Source: Nitrospira sp. (GTDB lineage Bacteria > Nitrospirota > Nitrospiria > Nitrospirales > Nitrospiraceae). Taken from it: 64,000 nt of DNA. Of this stretch, positions 18,801-28,600 are shown one piece after another. Location: assembly GCA_024330965.1 (NCBI GenBank), contig JANDJL010000017.1, forward strand, positions 1 to 64,000, written 5' to 3'. The notes under the pieces are model-generated. The model had not been told where the DNA came from, did no database searches, and worked only from the letters and a program-made list of their open reading frames with translations. Made by a program: the position numbers and the translations under genes. Every line of letters starts with the position of its first letter. Within the stretch, counting starts at the first letter, position 1.

Positions 18801-19259
18801 TCATTCCGGAACCGCCAATTGCCCGGCATCCAACACCTGCGTCCGCGCTACTTCATCGCCGAGGCGGCGACCTTGCTCATTCCCGATAATCAACAGACTC
18901 TCAAACACCACGATCGCCAACGCCGCGAGCCATCCCACCCATGGAATCGCCAACGCAATCTGCGCGCAACCGAACGGCACATTTCGAATAATCGATTCCT
19001 TGAATCCGACGGGACCTCCACCATCCACCCGAACTGTTTCGAGGCCGACCAACCGCTTGCCAATACTCTTTCCACCTGCAAAACCGTCCGCAATCAAAAG
19101 GTAGGCCAAGCCCGAAAGAAACCCCACCGGGGAAGCCATCTCATTTGCAGCGGCGACAATGAACAGATCGATGAGCTTGGCAATGAACCGGTTCAGAACG
19201 TGGGCCTTCGGATAGACCGCCTGTTCCGGAAACTTGGAGGTCAGTCCCTCGCCTGTCAA
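18801..19259 (-). CDS. RDD family membrane protein
   Basis: The 152-residue protein has the RDD domain pattern: LNRFIAKLIDLFIVAAANEM with the Arg/Asp pair in the first span, a second span with a short loop, GGKSIGKRLVGLETVRVDG between spans, and a last hydrophobic helix. RDD proteins are small membrane proteins of mostly unknown role; some are linked to ion transport. It is 65 bases upstream of mreB on the same strand and may be the first gene of that operon. No signal peptide is evident. Confidence 0.82.
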   Translation of the reverse strand: MTGEGLTSKFPEQAVYPKAHVLNRFIAKLIDLFIVAAANEMASPVGFLSGLAYLLIADGFAGGKSIGKRLVGLETVRVDGGGPVGFKESIIRNVPFGCAQIALAIPWVGWLAALAIVVFESLLIIGNEQGRRLGDEVARTQVLDAGQLAVPE

Positions 19260-19504
19260 GAAATCTCCTTTAAACTATTGGCAATATAACAAAAACCGAC
19301 ATCTCGCACAAACAAAGACCGTTCTTCAGGCCCACGGCTTGTTCCCGGACCTCTCACGTTATCGGATCACATGATCGGATTCCGAACCGAGAACCACAAC
19401 AATGCCGATCTCAGCAGCCCTTCCTTTTCTGGATTCACCCGGTCAGCCGAAATAGTCCGATATCGGTGCGTTCCCATCGGTCGCTCCTTCTCTTCTTTGT
19501 CGTC

Positions 19505-19534
19505 TTGTCTTGATCCCCGCCGCGCAAGTACAAT
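19505..19534 (+). promoter_or_regulatory. Probable sigma-70 promoter of the SurA-N-type gene
   Basis: TTGTCT (19505-19510) and TACAAT (19529-19534) are separated by 18 bases and lie about 49 bases before the ATG at 19583. The -10 box matches consensus at five of six positions. The rest of the 323-base divergent spacer 19260-19582 shows no other feature I can support. Confidence 0.5.
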
Positions 19535-19582
19535 GAAGCATCATTTGCCCTGCTTAAACGGTTCAGAAAATGAGGTTCTGCA

Positions 19583-20281
19583 ATGATTAAGGCCATTCGC
19601 GATGCCGCCCACAACTATCCGTGGCTTCTCAAATCGATCATGGGTATTTTGGCCATTGCGTTCGTCATCACCATGGGCTGGTGGGGGTTCGGCGAACAAT
19701 CAACCAACGCCGTCGCGACGGTCGGCGATCTGACCGTCTCGCGTGACGAATTCCGGCGCGCCTATGAGCTGATGTACCGCGCGTACAAAGAGAGAGGCGG
19801 CGGAGACTTCAACGACGAGACCTTCAAACAATTGGTGATCGATCAACTGGTGGAGAATCGACTGTGGGTCATCGCCGCTCAGGAGATGGGCATTACCGTA
19901 TCGGACGAAGACCTTCGCGAAATGATTCTGCAAATTCCCGATTTCCAAAAAAACGGGGCTTTTGATCCTGATCTTTACCGTCGCCTCCTCGCAGCCAATC
20001 ACTGGACCCCCGCAGCTTTCGAGGCCGCTCAAAAGCAAGAACTATTGGCCGGTAAAGCAAGGATGATCGTCCGCAACTCCGTCGCCCTCACCCCCGCCGA
20101 ACTCACGGAGGGGCAAGCCTTGACGACGCGAGCCCAAGGCTCTGAGTCTCCTGACTTCATAGGAGGCCGAGACCGTGCCGTGCAAGACATGTTGTTGCAG
20201 AAGCAACAACGTGCATTGTCTGCGTATCAGGATGCCCTCAAGACCAAGATCCCGATCAAAATCCGCCGAGAACTGCTTTAG
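19583..20281 (+). CDS. SurA N-terminal domain protein, membrane-anchored (PpiD-like, no PPIase domain)
   Basis: The 232-residue protein resembles the front part of PpiD: a short cytosolic start (MIKAIRDAAHNYPWLLKSIMG), one membrane helix (about 18-36) and a periplasmic SurA-N-like chaperone region (VGDLTVSRDEFRRAYELMYR; VIDQLVENRLWVIAAQEMGITVSDEDLREMI; FDPDLYRRLLAANHWTPAAFEAAQ). It ends after a helical tail and has no parvulin domain, so it probably acts as a holdase-type chaperone and not as a proline isomerase. It is a single-gene unit between oppositely directed genes. The family call is good, the function is inferred. Confidence 0.82.
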   Translation: MIKAIRDAAHNYPWLLKSIMGILAIAFVITMGWWGFGEQSTNAVATVGDLTVSRDEFRRAYELMYRAYKERGGGDFNDETFKQLVIDQLVENRLWVIAAQEMGITVSDEDLREMILQIPDFQKNGAFDPDLYRRLLAANHWTPAAFEAAQKQELLAGKARMIVRNSVALTPAELTEGQALTTRAQGSESPDFIGGRDRAVQDMLLQKQQRALSAYQDALKTKIPIKIRRELL

Positions 20282-20444
20282 CCGCCGGGGAACAAGACAG
20301 GTCTGACTCGCTCTCCTGACAAACGAGACAGTGTCCCACTCGCGACCTACCACCGTCGTTCCTTCCCATCCTCGCAGCCGATCACGCTCTTCCCCGGCAC
20401 AATAGAACCACTGCCCATCTCATATTGCTATTTGGAATTGCCAC

Positions 20445-21464
20445 CTAGAGAATCAGCATCGCGTCGCCGTAACTATAAAATCGATACCGTTCCTTGATCG
20501 CCTCTTCGTATGCGCGGCGGACCAGGTCGATGCCGGCAAAGGCGGAGACCAACATCACAAGGGTCGTCTTCGGAAGGTGAAAATTGGTCATCAGCGCATC
20601 GACGGCCTGAAACTGAAAACCCGGCGTGATAAACAGATGGCTCTCCCCCTCAGCAGAGACAATGGAGCCGCGTTCTTGTGCGACAGTCTCCAACGTCCGC
20701 ACGACGGTCGTGCCGATCGCCACGACCCGATGGCCGGCTTGTTTTGCCCGCACGATGGCCCGGGCGGCCTCCTCTCCAATCCTATACACTTCTTTCTCCA
20801 TCCTATGATCTTCGATTTGGTCGGTGACGACAGGCCTGAAGGTCCCCGGTCCCACATGCAGCGTGACGGCAACGACACCAATGGCCTGTTCAGCCAAACG
20901 GGCGAGCAGGCGCTCCGTAAAATGCAACCCCGCCGTCGGTGCCGCAATCGCCCCTTCGTGAGCGGCAAACACCGTTTGATACCACTCGTGGTCCTGGCCG
21001 ATGGGGCGCCGTTTGATATAGGGTGGAAGCGGCATCGTGCCTGATGCTCGCAACAGTTGGAGAACTGGAACCGGGCTTTCCACCCTCACGGCCGTGCCTT
21101 CGGCGTCGCGTTTGAGAATCGTCGCGCTCGCCTGCCGATCAAAGTCGATGATCTCACCGGCTCGCAATCGCCCCTTGACCATCACTTGCCAGATATTGTC
21201 TCCCAGATCCTTGACAAACAGCACCTCAACCGGGCTGCCGGTCGGTCGTTTTTTCCCCAAAATCCTGGCCGGCAGGACCTTCGTGTCGTTCACAACTAAC
21301 AGATCACCGGGAGCAAGCAACGATGGAAGATCGGCCACGTGGCGATGAGAGAATCGGCCGGTTTGTCGATCAAGCACCAGCAAGCGGGCTTGATCACGCG
21401 GAACGACGGGTTGCGCCGCAACGAGCGACGGATCAAACGGGAAGTCGAATGCCGAGAGTTGCAT
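20445..21464 (-). CDS. queA: QueA, tRNA preQ1(34) S-adenosylmethionine ribosyltransferase-isomerase
   Basis: QueA transfers and isomerises the ribosyl group of SAM onto preQ1 in tRNA, giving epoxyqueuosine. I start at MQLSAFDFPFDPSLVAAQP (339 residues). It shares one base with the upstream stop (TGATG). Typical motifs are RDQARLLVLDR, LLVVNDTKVLPARI, HEGAIAAPTAGLHFTERLL, THHVGPGTF-like LHVGPGTFRPV, and TNFHLPKTTLVMLVSAFAG near the end. A much longer frame runs upstream through the SpoIID gene and is not real. No other queuosine gene is in the window. Confidence 0.96.
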   Translation of the reverse strand: MQLSAFDFPFDPSLVAAQPVVPRDQARLLVLDRQTGRFSHRHVADLPSLLAPGDLLVVNDTKVLPARILGKKRPTGSPVEVLFVKDLGDNIWQVMVKGRLRAGEIIDFDRQASATILKRDAEGTAVRVESPVPVLQLLRASGTMPLPPYIKRRPIGQDHEWYQTVFAAHEGAIAAPTAGLHFTERLLARLAEQAIGVVAVTLHVGPGTFRPVVTDQIEDHRMEKEVYRIGEEAARAIVRAKQAGHRVVAIGTTVVRTLETVAQERGSIVSAEGESHLFITPGFQFQAVDALMTNFHLPKTTLVMLVSAFAGIDLVRRAYEEAIKERYRFYSYGDAMLIL

Positions 21465-22705
21465 CAAAAAGCGGGCGTCGCCACAACCGGGGGGACCGGA
21501 GGAGCTTTGGTCAATGAGGCGCTGCGCAGCTCCGTTCCCGGATAGTAATAGCGGAGAATGCTGGCATACGAATAGCCCAACTCGGCCAGTTCCTTGGCCC
21601 CCCATTGGCAAAGACCGACCGCGTGACCGGCGCCGTAGCCGGATAGGACGACCTCCTCGCCGAACGACTCGATGGTGAACTGCGTACTGGGCACAACCGT
21701 ATAGCCGACGGCTTTGCGAAGCTCCTCTCCACGCAAGATCAGCTCTCCCTTGGAGTGCAACACGCGCAACGTCGCAACGCGACCAGACCGGCTGTAGGAA
21801 AGGGGCGCCAACGTGGCGATCGCCCCGACGTCGAATCCCTGTTGGCGTAGATTGCGCTCCAACGTTTCGACCTTGAACGAGGTTTTCCATTGAAAGTACG
21901 GGGATTCGAGATCAAAGGGGCACTCGACCCCTTTCAAGTAGGGGAGATCTTTCGCCCAGACGACGGCAGCATCTTCTGTCAGCCCCGCGGCCGTCGAGGA
22001 AAAGGCCGCATAGATCGGCGCGTCTTCGTAGGTCACGACCTCGCCCTTCGTGGAATCGACCGCCTGTTCCACACGCGCATCAACCCCTCGTCGGCCTCGA
22101 TAGACTTGATCCTGCGTGCCGGCCGCGACGTCATAATCGCGAGACCCACTCAGCATATGGTGGTACAGCGCGTAGGTTCTGGCTGCGACGGCCTGCGCCT
22201 TGAGCATTTCGGGATGCCACGAGGAATTGACTTCGCCGGGAAGAACCCCTTTTACGTACTCTTCAAGGTCAACATGGTTCACGACCAGCAAGCCGCCGCC
22301 CCGCATGATCACTTGCACCAGTCCATTGATGTGCCACGTCGGAGGATCATCGGCAGGAGGGAAGATCGGTTGTTTGTCCTGTCCCCCCGGCTGCGGCAAC
22401 CAGATGGCCAGATCCTGTTTCCCCGTGCGCAAGGTAATCTGGTCACCATCCATGCGGGTTCCGTTGACGAACAGCAGAAGACCGCGCCTCTCAATACGAA
22501 TCTTGGCGTTGCGATAGGAACGGGCGCCGCCGCTCGCATCCGTCACCCACAACACGTGGGTCGCACGTGCGTCAAGCTGTTGAACATCCGCCGCCAACAG
22601 CACGCGGATCGCCGGCGCGGCATAGGCCGGAGAAGCCACGACGTCCAGCGCCCCCGTGGCCAGCCCGATAACGCCGATCAAGCACGCTCGAAACGGTTGA
22701 TTCAT
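21464..22705 (-). CDS. SpoIID/LytB domain protein, secreted
   Basis: The 413-residue protein (start MNQPFRACLIG) has a signal peptide ending near AYAAPAIR and a SpoIID/LytB domain: GGLLVVNHVDLEEYVKGVLPGE, NSSWHPEMLKAQAVAARTYAL, FSSTAAGLTEDAAVVW and SGYGAGHAVGLCQWGAKELA. SpoIID-type enzymes are lytic transglycosylases acting on peptidoglycan; outside spore formers they are thought to act in wall turnover or amidase activation. The chosen ATG overlaps the upstream stop by four bases; an ATG 15 bases earlier is also possible. The C-terminus is Pro/Val-rich. Confidence 0.88.
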   Translation of the reverse strand: MNQPFRACLIGVIGLATGALDVVASPAYAAPAIRVLLAADVQQLDARATHVLWVTDASGGARSYRNAKIRIERRGLLLFVNGTRMDGDQITLRTGKQDLAIWLPQPGGQDKQPIFPPADDPPTWHINGLVQVIMRGGGLLVVNHVDLEEYVKGVLPGEVNSSWHPEMLKAQAVAARTYALYHHMLSGSRDYDVAAGTQDQVYRGRRGVDARVEQAVDSTKGEVVTYEDAPIYAAFSSTAAGLTEDAAVVWAKDLPYLKGVECPFDLESPYFQWKTSFKVETLERNLRQQGFDVGAIATLAPLSYSRSGRVATLRVLHSKGELILRGEELRKAVGYTVVPSTQFTIESFGEEVVLSGYGAGHAVGLCQWGAKELAELGYSYASILRYYYPGTELRSASLTKAPPVPPVVATPAF

Positions 22706-22965
22706 CGCCGGAGGAACCATCCAAGAACGTAGAGCAACAGGCTCAAGACCACGCTCAGGACGATACTGGTGCCCAGGGGGAAATAAAAACTGAAATTCTC
22801 ACGTTTGTACGAGATGTCACCGGGTAATTTGCCAAGCCAGCTAAACAGACTGCCAAGCCCGGCAATCCGATCAATGGCGACGAACAGCACACCGACTCCC
22901 ACGATGAGGAGGCCGATTCCGATCATGAGTTTGCCGATCGCCGTCCATTCAGGCATCTCAGGCAT
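22702..22965 (-). CDS. DUF2905 family small membrane protein
   Basis: The 87-residue protein has two hydrophobic spans and the DUF2905 pattern: GKLMIGIGLLIVGVGVLF, then LGKLPGDISYKRENFSFYFPLG, then a second span. The middle motif is the family signature. Function is unknown. I start at MPEMPEWTA, which follows AAGGAGGG; the longer frame to 23061 adds 32 charged residues that are not part of the family. It overlaps the SpoIID gene by four bases and follows asd. Confidence 0.85.
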   Translation of the reverse strand: MPEMPEWTAIGKLMIGIGLLIVGVGVLFVAIDRIAGLGSLFSWLGKLPGDISYKRENFSFYFPLGTSIVLSVVLSLLLYVLGWFLRR

Positions 22966-23102
22966 CACGTCCCATCCCTCCTTGAAGACAGCCACGGCCT
23001 CGGCGCGCTCATCGGGATTCCACCGCCATTCTCTGCACGCCGAGGCACCTTGCTCTTCCACAAGGCCGAGCGAGCCTCGTCAGCGGCCGTTTCCGCCTCT
23101 TC

Positions 23103-24128
23103 TCATCGATGATTGATCAGGTATTCAGCGATTTGAATGGCGTTCAGCGCCGCTCCTTTTCGAAGATTGTCCGATACGACCCAGAGATTAAGCCCGTGCT
23201 CGACCGAATGATCCTCCCGTATCCGACCGATATACACCTCGTCTTTTCCCGTCGCGTCCAGCGGCATCGGATAGAGCTTCCTCCCCGGATCGTCAAAAAC
23301 CATCACGCCCGGCATGGCGGCCAATAAGGCCCTCGCCTCGTTGGCGTTCAACGGCTTCTCCAACTCAACGTTGATCGCTTCGGAATGACAGCGCAGCACC
23401 GGCACTCGTACGGTCGTCGCCGTCACGCGGAGCGACGGTGCTTCGAGAATTTTTCTGGTTTCCATTACAATTTTCACTTCTTCCGAACAGTCACCCCCAT
23501 CGTTGAACGAACCGATCTGGGGCAACAGGTTGAAGGCGATCTGATGGGGATACACCTTTGTTTCTACCTCGCGAAATGACAGCAACGCCTTTGTTTGCTC
23601 CACCAGCTCGTCCATCGCCGCGGCGCCAGTCCCAGAGACGGACTGAAACGTCGTTACCACGACGCGCCTGATGCCCACGGCGTCGTGGAGCGGCTTCAGC
23701 GCCATCACCAAGGGGGTCGTGGTGCAGTTAGGAATCGACACGATGCCTCGCGGCATCGCCTCCAGTGCATGGGGGTTGACTTCCGGCACAACCAACGGAA
23801 CGTCCGGATTCATTCGAAACACGGCGCTATCGTCGATCACCACGATACCGGCGGCACCGAGTTTTTGACCGTATTCGCGGCTGATGGCATCGGTCGCGGA
23901 AATCAACGCGATATCGACACCGTCGAAGGACGACTCCGGCGTCAGTTCCTCGATTGTCCACTCCTTGCCCTGGCACGACAACGTCTCACCGGCCGACCGT
24001 CGGGATGCAAAGAGACGGAGCGATGCCAGAGGAAACTTCCGCTCTTCCAAAATCTCCAATGTTTCTTTCCCCACTGCGCCGCTCGCCCCAAGAATCGCCA
24101 TCACATATGCGGATTTGTTCTTCAGCAT
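23103..24128 (-). CDS. asd: Aspartate-semialdehyde dehydrogenase
   Basis: Asd reduces aspartyl phosphate to aspartate semialdehyde, the branch point for lysine/diaminopimelate, threonine and methionine. The 341-residue protein starts MLKNKSAYVMAILGASGAVGKE with the NADPH-binding motif GASGAVG; AGAAGGG precedes the ATG. The active-site cysteine is in SIPNCTTTPLV, and the later motifs VSGTGAAAMDEL and RVPVLRCHSEAINVEL are typical. An open frame extends 68 residues upstream but is in the preceding intergenic and NHL sequence. It is cotranscribed with leuB and neighbours. Confidence 0.96.
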   Translation of the reverse strand: MLKNKSAYVMAILGASGAVGKETLEILEERKFPLASLRLFASRRSAGETLSCQGKEWTIEELTPESSFDGVDIALISATDAISREYGQKLGAAGIVVIDDSAVFRMNPDVPLVVPEVNPHALEAMPRGIVSIPNCTTTPLVMALKPLHDAVGIRRVVVTTFQSVSGTGAAAMDELVEQTKALLSFREVETKVYPHQIAFNLLPQIGSFNDGGDCSEEVKIVMETRKILEAPSLRVTATTVRVPVLRCHSEAINVELEKPLNANEARALLAAMPGVMVFDDPGRKLYPMPLDATGKDEVYIGRIREDHSVEHGLNLWVVSDNLRKGAALNAIQIAEYLINHR

Positions 24129-24148
24129 GGAGCCCTTCTCTTTTTGTA

Positions 24149-25369
24149 TCAACGTGTTAGTACCCGAATCCGGTGGTTGAACGTGTCGGCGACCATGACC
24201 CGTCCTTCTCGATCGACGGCGATGCCGAACGGATAGTTTAAGCCGGCCTGTAACGACGGCCCGCCGTCGCCCGAGTAAGCCGGGGTCCCCACTCCGGCCG
24301 TTCGCTCGATCGTGCCCGTCGCTCGGCTCCATCGGCGTACCAAGTGGTTATCAGAATCCGTGATGAACAAGTTGCCATCCCCGTCCACCGCAATGCCAAC
24401 CGGCCTCGACAAGCTGACTGAGGGCGCCTCCTGTTCGCTCTCGTATCGGTATTCGCACCCATCGCCGGCCACCGTTCGAATCAGACCCGTCGTAGGATCG
24501 ACGGCGCGAATCCTGCCATTGAACGTATCGGCGATAAAAAGTGTCCCGTCATCGGCACAGGCCAATCCACTCGGCCCGGCCAGAGCAGCTTCCGTAGCCG
24601 GTTTCCTATCTCCATTGTACAAAGCCGTCCCGTTCCCCGCCACCGTACGAATCAGACCGGTTTTTAAATCGATCGCCCGAACTCGGTGGTTGCCTTGGTC
24701 GGCCACGTAGAGGACTCCTCTCCCATCCAACGCCAAGGCGGCCGGTTCATTGAGGCCCGCACTAGCGGCGGGGCCGCCGTCGCCGCCATATCGAGGCCGG
24801 CCCAGCCCGGCAATCGTCGTGATACTCCCGTTGGCAGCATCAACCAGACGGATGCGATGATTGAATGTATCAGCAATGTACACGTTCCCTCGGGCGTCCG
24901 CGACAACCGCCGTCGGAAAGTTGAGACGGGCTCGCACGGCTGGCCCGCCGTCTCCGCCGAATCGATCCGGCGCCGCCGCCCTCGCCATAACGTACCGGAT
25001 CGTGCCGCTTATGTCCGTCTGCTGCCGATAGTTCGGGAAAGCCGCTCTCTCCTCAGCAAAGGGGTCTTCCTCTGCCAAACACCGGATCTCCGCACCGAGA
25101 CCGGCGTCCCGCTCTGTTTCCTCCATATCGGCGACGCCGGCGATCGTCGAGATCTCGCCGGTATCGCGATCAATCCGCCGCACAACATGGTTTTCAGAAT
25201 CGGCAATCAGGATGTTCCCGATCGCATCCACTCCAACCCCCTTCGGTTCATTCAAGGAGGCGAGGCATGCAGGACCGCCGTCTCCTCCATAGGCCGGTTC
25301 TCCGGTTCCGGCAAGCGTCCGAATGGTCCACAACCCCATGGTCGATGGCATATGAATGCGCGATGACAC
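24149..25369 (-). CDS. NHL-repeat beta-propeller protein (GTG start)
   Basis: The 406-residue protein consists of about six NHL-type blades. Repeats such as GDGGPA...LNEPKGVGVDAIGNILIADSENHVVRRID, LNFPTAVVADARGNVYIADTFNHRIRLVD and LNYPFGIAVDREGRVMVADTFNHRIRVL recur every 50-70 residues. Such propellers bind proteins or ligands; some have lyase or esterase activity. There is no clear signal peptide, so it may be cytosolic. Its GTG shares one base with the leuB stop (TAGTG). Its place between leuB and asd is unusual and its role is unknown. Confidence 0.88.
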   Translation of the reverse strand: MSSRIHMPSTMGLWTIRTLAGTGEPAYGGDGGPACLASLNEPKGVGVDAIGNILIADSENHVVRRIDRDTGEISTIAGVADMEETERDAGLGAEIRCLAEEDPFAEERAAFPNYRQQTDISGTIRYVMARAAAPDRFGGDGGPAVRARLNFPTAVVADARGNVYIADTFNHRIRLVDAANGSITTIAGLGRPRYGGDGGPAASAGLNEPAALALDGRGVLYVADQGNHRVRAIDLKTGLIRTVAGNGTALYNGDRKPATEAALAGPSGLACADDGTLFIADTFNGRIRAVDPTTGLIRTVAGDGCEYRYESEQEAPSVSLSRPVGIAVDGDGNLFITDSDNHLVRRWSRATGTIERTAGVGTPAYSGDGGPSLQAGLNYPFGIAVDREGRVMVADTFNHRIRVLTR

Positions 25370-26451
25370 TAGCTCAAATGACGAAGGATGACATCTCCCA
25401 TTTCGGTCGTCCCGACGATCTTGGCGCCGGGACTTTGGATGTCCCTGGTCCGATACCCGAGATCGAGCGTCTTCACAATCGCCCGCTCAATGGCATCGGC
25501 TTCTTTATCAAGACGAAACGCATAGGACAGCATCATGGCGGCAGACGCGATCATGGCGATCGGATTGGCGATGTTCTTGCCGGCGATGTCCGGGGCACTC
25601 CCGTGAATAGGCTCGAACAGGCCGACTGCGGCACCCAGGCTTGCGGACGGCAACATCCCGATAGAGCCAGTCAACATCGCGGCTTCGTCGCTCAGGATGT
25701 CGCCGAACATGTTATTGCAGAGCAGCACGTCGAATTGTCTGGGGTTGCGCACCAATTGCATGGCGGCATTGTCCACGTACATGTGGGTCAACTCAACGTC
25801 GGGATATGCTTTGTGCACATCGGTGACCACTTTTCGCCACAGCTCGGAGGACTCCAAGACGTTTGCCTTGTCCACCGATGTCACTTTCTTGCGGCGTTTC
25901 CGCGCCGCCTCGAACGCCACCTGCGCGATACGCCTGACTTCTTCTGTTGTATAGACCTCGGTGTTGACGCCGCGCTCGCCTCCATCCGGCAATCGATCGA
26001 TGCCCTTGGGCTTGCCGAAATAAATGCCGCCCGTGAGTTCCCGAACCACAAGGATATCGATTCCTTCGACGACCTCGCGTTTCAGTGACGAGGCGTCCGC
26101 GAGACTGGGATAGACCTTGGCGGGACGAAGATTGGCGTACAGTCCCAACGCTTCACGAATACCAAGCAAGGCTCGCTCCGGCCTGCGAGCATACTCAAGC
26201 CCCTCCCACTTGGGCCCCCCGACAGCCCCCAACAACACCGCGTCGCTCTGTTTCGCAAGCGACAACGTTTCGTCCGGCAAGGGAACCCCAACCTTGTCGA
26301 TCGCCTGGCCGCCGATGTCGGCCGATACAAACTCAAAGGAATGGTGATAGGCCTCTCCGATCGCCTTGAGAATTTTGACCGCTTCCGGCACAACCTCCCG
26401 CCCCACTCCATCTCCGGCCAGCACCGCAATCTTCGCTTTCACGTCGCACAC
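25369..26451 (-). CDS. leuB: 3-isopropylmalate dehydrogenase
   Basis: LeuB oxidises and decarboxylates 3-isopropylmalate in the third step of leucine synthesis. The 360-residue protein has the family motifs [47 protein letters not shown], the metal/substrate region [31 protein letters not shown] and [22 protein letters not shown]. It lies 35 bases after the cupin gene. leuC and leuD are not in the window. Confidence 0.97.
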   Translation of the reverse strand: MCDVKAKIAVLAGDGVGREVVPEAVKILKAIGEAYHHSFEFVSADIGGQAIDKVGVPLPDETLSLAKQSDAVLLGAVGGPKWEGLEYARRPERALLGIREALGLYANLRPAKVYPSLADASSLKREVVEGIDILVVRELTGGIYFGKPKGIDRLPDGGERGVNTEVYTTEEVRRIAQVAFEAARKRRKKVTSVDKANVLESSELWRKVVTDVHKAYPDVELTHMYVDNAAMQLVRNPRQFDVLLCNNMFGDILSDEAAMLTGSIGMLPSASLGAAVGLFEPIHGSAPDIAGKNIANPIAMIASAAMMLSYAFRLDKEADAIERAIVKTLDLGYRTRDIQSPGAKIVGTTEMGDVILRHLS

Positions 26452-26486
26452 TCCTTCTCCAGAATGAACAATGGAATGCCTCGTCC

Positions 26487-26849
26487 CTATTCCAGTATGG
26501 TTTCATCCTCGATCCTCCAGGGGGGATCGACCAAACAGAGAAACTCCAATTCGTCGTCCCCAGTATTTTCCAACCACTGTTCGCCCCCCGGCGGAACATA
26601 AGCAACCGACCCAGCCGCAACCGAACGGGTCTCCGAATCGACCGTCAACCGGCCTTTCCCCGCAATGAAGTAATAGACTTCCGACGACGACAGCACGTGC
26701 CGTTTTGACCGTCCGCGCGCCGCCAACCGGCCGTGGGCCAAACTGTAGCGAAGCGCCAGATTCTCTTTCGCAGGATGCAGCAGCTCCCGAAGCACCGTGT
26801 GATCTCCAGCCAAAAATTCCCGACAGTCCGTAAGGGCCTTCGTGATCAT
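26487..26849 (-). CDS. Cupin domain protein
   Basis: The 120-residue protein is one cupin barrel. The first motif region reads [22 protein letters not shown], containing the His and Glu metal ligands, and the second reads [30 protein letters not shown]. The metal site appears incomplete in the second motif because the usual His is replaced by Glu/Gln. Function is unknown; it could bind a small carboxylate or sugar. It is between leuA and leuB, so a link with leucine metabolism is possible but unproven. Confidence 0.82.
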   Translation of the reverse strand: MITKALTDCREFLAGDHTVLRELLHPAKENLALRYSLAHGRLAARGRSKRHVLSSSEVYYFIAGKGRLTVDSETRSVAAGSVAYVPPGGEQWLENTGDDELEFLCLVDPPWRIEDETILE

Positions 26850-26923
26850 AAGAAAAAGAAACCGCCTCTCGAGTCGTTTCGATCAATCAAAACAGCCGTC
26901 AATGGGTCGGTCCGATCGCTCGA

Positions 26924-28471
26924 TCAAATCAAGCGGACCTTCCGCGTATCATCTGCCTGTCTAGGCGTCAAACAGGCTAGCCGATTCAAGGCGTTGAGAT
27001 AGGCCCGGGCCGCCGCCACGATGATATCGGTATCTGAGCCGTGGCCCGACACGGTCCGTCCATTTTCCTGAAGGCGCACCGAGACCTCGCCTTGAGCGTC
27101 CGTCCCGCTGGTGAGCGCGTTGACCGCGAACATCACTAATGTACTTTTCGTCTGGGTCATGGCCGCAATGGTTCGATACACGGCGTCCACCGGTCCATCG
27201 CCGGTTCCAGACTGTTTTACCGGCTGTCCCTCGATCTCCAGTTCGACCGTCGCCGTGGGAACTCGATCGGTCCCGGTCTCCAAGTGAAACGACTTGAGCA
27301 CGATCCGCTCCCCCATCTTGGCCAGTTCTTCCGAAACGATGGCCTCAAGGTCTTCCTCGTAAATCTCCTTCTTTTGATCGGCAAGTCGTTTGAACCGTTC
27401 AAACGCGCGGTTGATTTCCTCATCGCTCAGACGATAGCCCAGTTCCTCCAACCGCTGCCGAAAGGCGTGCCGTCCCGAGAGTTTTCCCATCACCATCCGG
27501 CTCTCGACAAGACCGATTGATTCCGGCCGCATGATTTCGTAGGTGGTTTTCTCCTTGAGCAACCCGTCTTGATGAATGCCCGAACTGTGTGCGAACGCGT
27601 TGGCTCCAACGACGGCTTTGTTCGGCTGCACCACCATGCCGGTGATCTTGCTGACGAGCCTGCTGGTCTTGGCGATTTCCTCCGTGTTGATCCTGGTGTC
27701 GGCCTGGTAGAAATCCCGTCTGGTCCGAAGCCCCATGACAATTTCTTCCAACGCCGTATTGCCGGCTCGCTCGCCGATCCCGTTGATCGTGCACTCCACC
27801 TGTCCCGCTCCGTTGAGAACGGCCGCCAAACTGTTGGCCACGGCAAGGCCCAGGTCGTTGTGACAATGGACGGAGATGATCGCCTGTTTCACGTTGGGCA
27901 CCTTCTCGCAGATTCCTTTAATCAAGGCCCCGAATTCCTGCGGCACGGCATATCCCACCGTATCGGGAATATTGACCGTCCCAGCTCCCGCCGCGATGAC
28001 TGCCTCGATGACCTCGTACAGATAGGCCGGATCGGACCGGCTGGCATCCATGGGCGAAAATTCCACGTCATCGACGTAGCTCCTCGCCCGTTGGACCATT
28101 TCGACCGCTCGCTTCTTGGCTTCCTCGCGCGTCATCCGAAACTGATATTTCAGATGGATGTCGGAAGTTGATAAAAACGTATGGATGCGGGCCCTCGGCG
28201 CCCCTTTCAACGCCTCCCACGCGCGATCGATATCTTCCTGGCGGGCGCGGGCCAGGCTACAGATGATCGGTCCCTCCACCTCTTGAGCAATCCGCCGCAC
28301 CGCTTCGAAATCACCGGGGGAACTGTACGCAAAGCCGGCCTCGATCACATCGACTCCCAGGCGAGCCAGTTGCTTGGCCACCATCAATTTTTCTTCCACA
28401 TTCATGCTGGCGCCGGGCGATTGCTCGCCGTCCCGCAACGTTGTATCGAATATGCGTATCATGCGCGTCAT
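26924..28471 (-). CDS. leuA: 2-isopropylmalate synthase
   Basis: LeuA condenses acetyl-CoA and 2-oxoisovalerate, the committed step to leucine. I start at [19 protein letters not shown] (515 residues, the usual length). The N-terminal TIM barrel has [28 protein letters not shown] with the metal-binding HxH, and [15 protein letters not shown]; the linker carries KTTYEIM; the C-terminal regulatory domain (about 390-510) ends with [12 protein letters not shown]. In other bacteria this domain binds leucine for feedback inhibition. Expression is probably controlled by the T-box leader directly upstream. Confidence 0.97.
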   Translation of the reverse strand: MTRMIRIFDTTLRDGEQSPGASMNVEEKLMVAKQLARLGVDVIEAGFAYSSPGDFEAVRRIAQEVEGPIICSLARARQEDIDRAWEALKGAPRARIHTFLSTSDIHLKYQFRMTREEAKKRAVEMVQRARSYVDDVEFSPMDASRSDPAYLYEVIEAVIAAGAGTVNIPDTVGYAVPQEFGALIKGICEKVPNVKQAIISVHCHNDLGLAVANSLAAVLNGAGQVECTINGIGERAGNTALEEIVMGLRTRRDFYQADTRINTEEIAKTSRLVSKITGMVVQPNKAVVGANAFAHSSGIHQDGLLKEKTTYEIMRPESIGLVESRMVMGKLSGRHAFRQRLEELGYRLSDEEINRAFERFKRLADQKKEIYEEDLEAIVSEELAKMGERIVLKSFHLETGTDRVPTATVELEIEGQPVKQSGTGDGPVDAVYRTIAAMTQTKSTLVMFAVNALTSGTDAQGEVSVRLQENGRTVSGHGSDTDIIVAAARAYLNALNRLACLTPRQADDTRKVRLI

Positions 28472-28555
28472 CGTGCCCCCCATTGCATGGATCGACGGCT
28501 TGTTTTCCGACCGGCGGTGTGTCTCCACCGATCGATGAGATGAGTTGAGCCGTCA

Positions 28556-28600
28556 AATAAAAATGCCTTCGCCCCTCTTCGTTGGTCAGGGACGAAGGCT
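28556..28600 (-). terminator. Intrinsic terminator of the leuA T-box
   Basis: GCCTTCG and CGAAGGC (arms near 28599-28593 and 28571-28565) form a stem around an inner loop, followed by ATTTTTATTT. It lies right after the T-box sequence and about 85 bases before the leuA ATG, the arrangement expected of the competing terminator. Confidence 0.85.
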
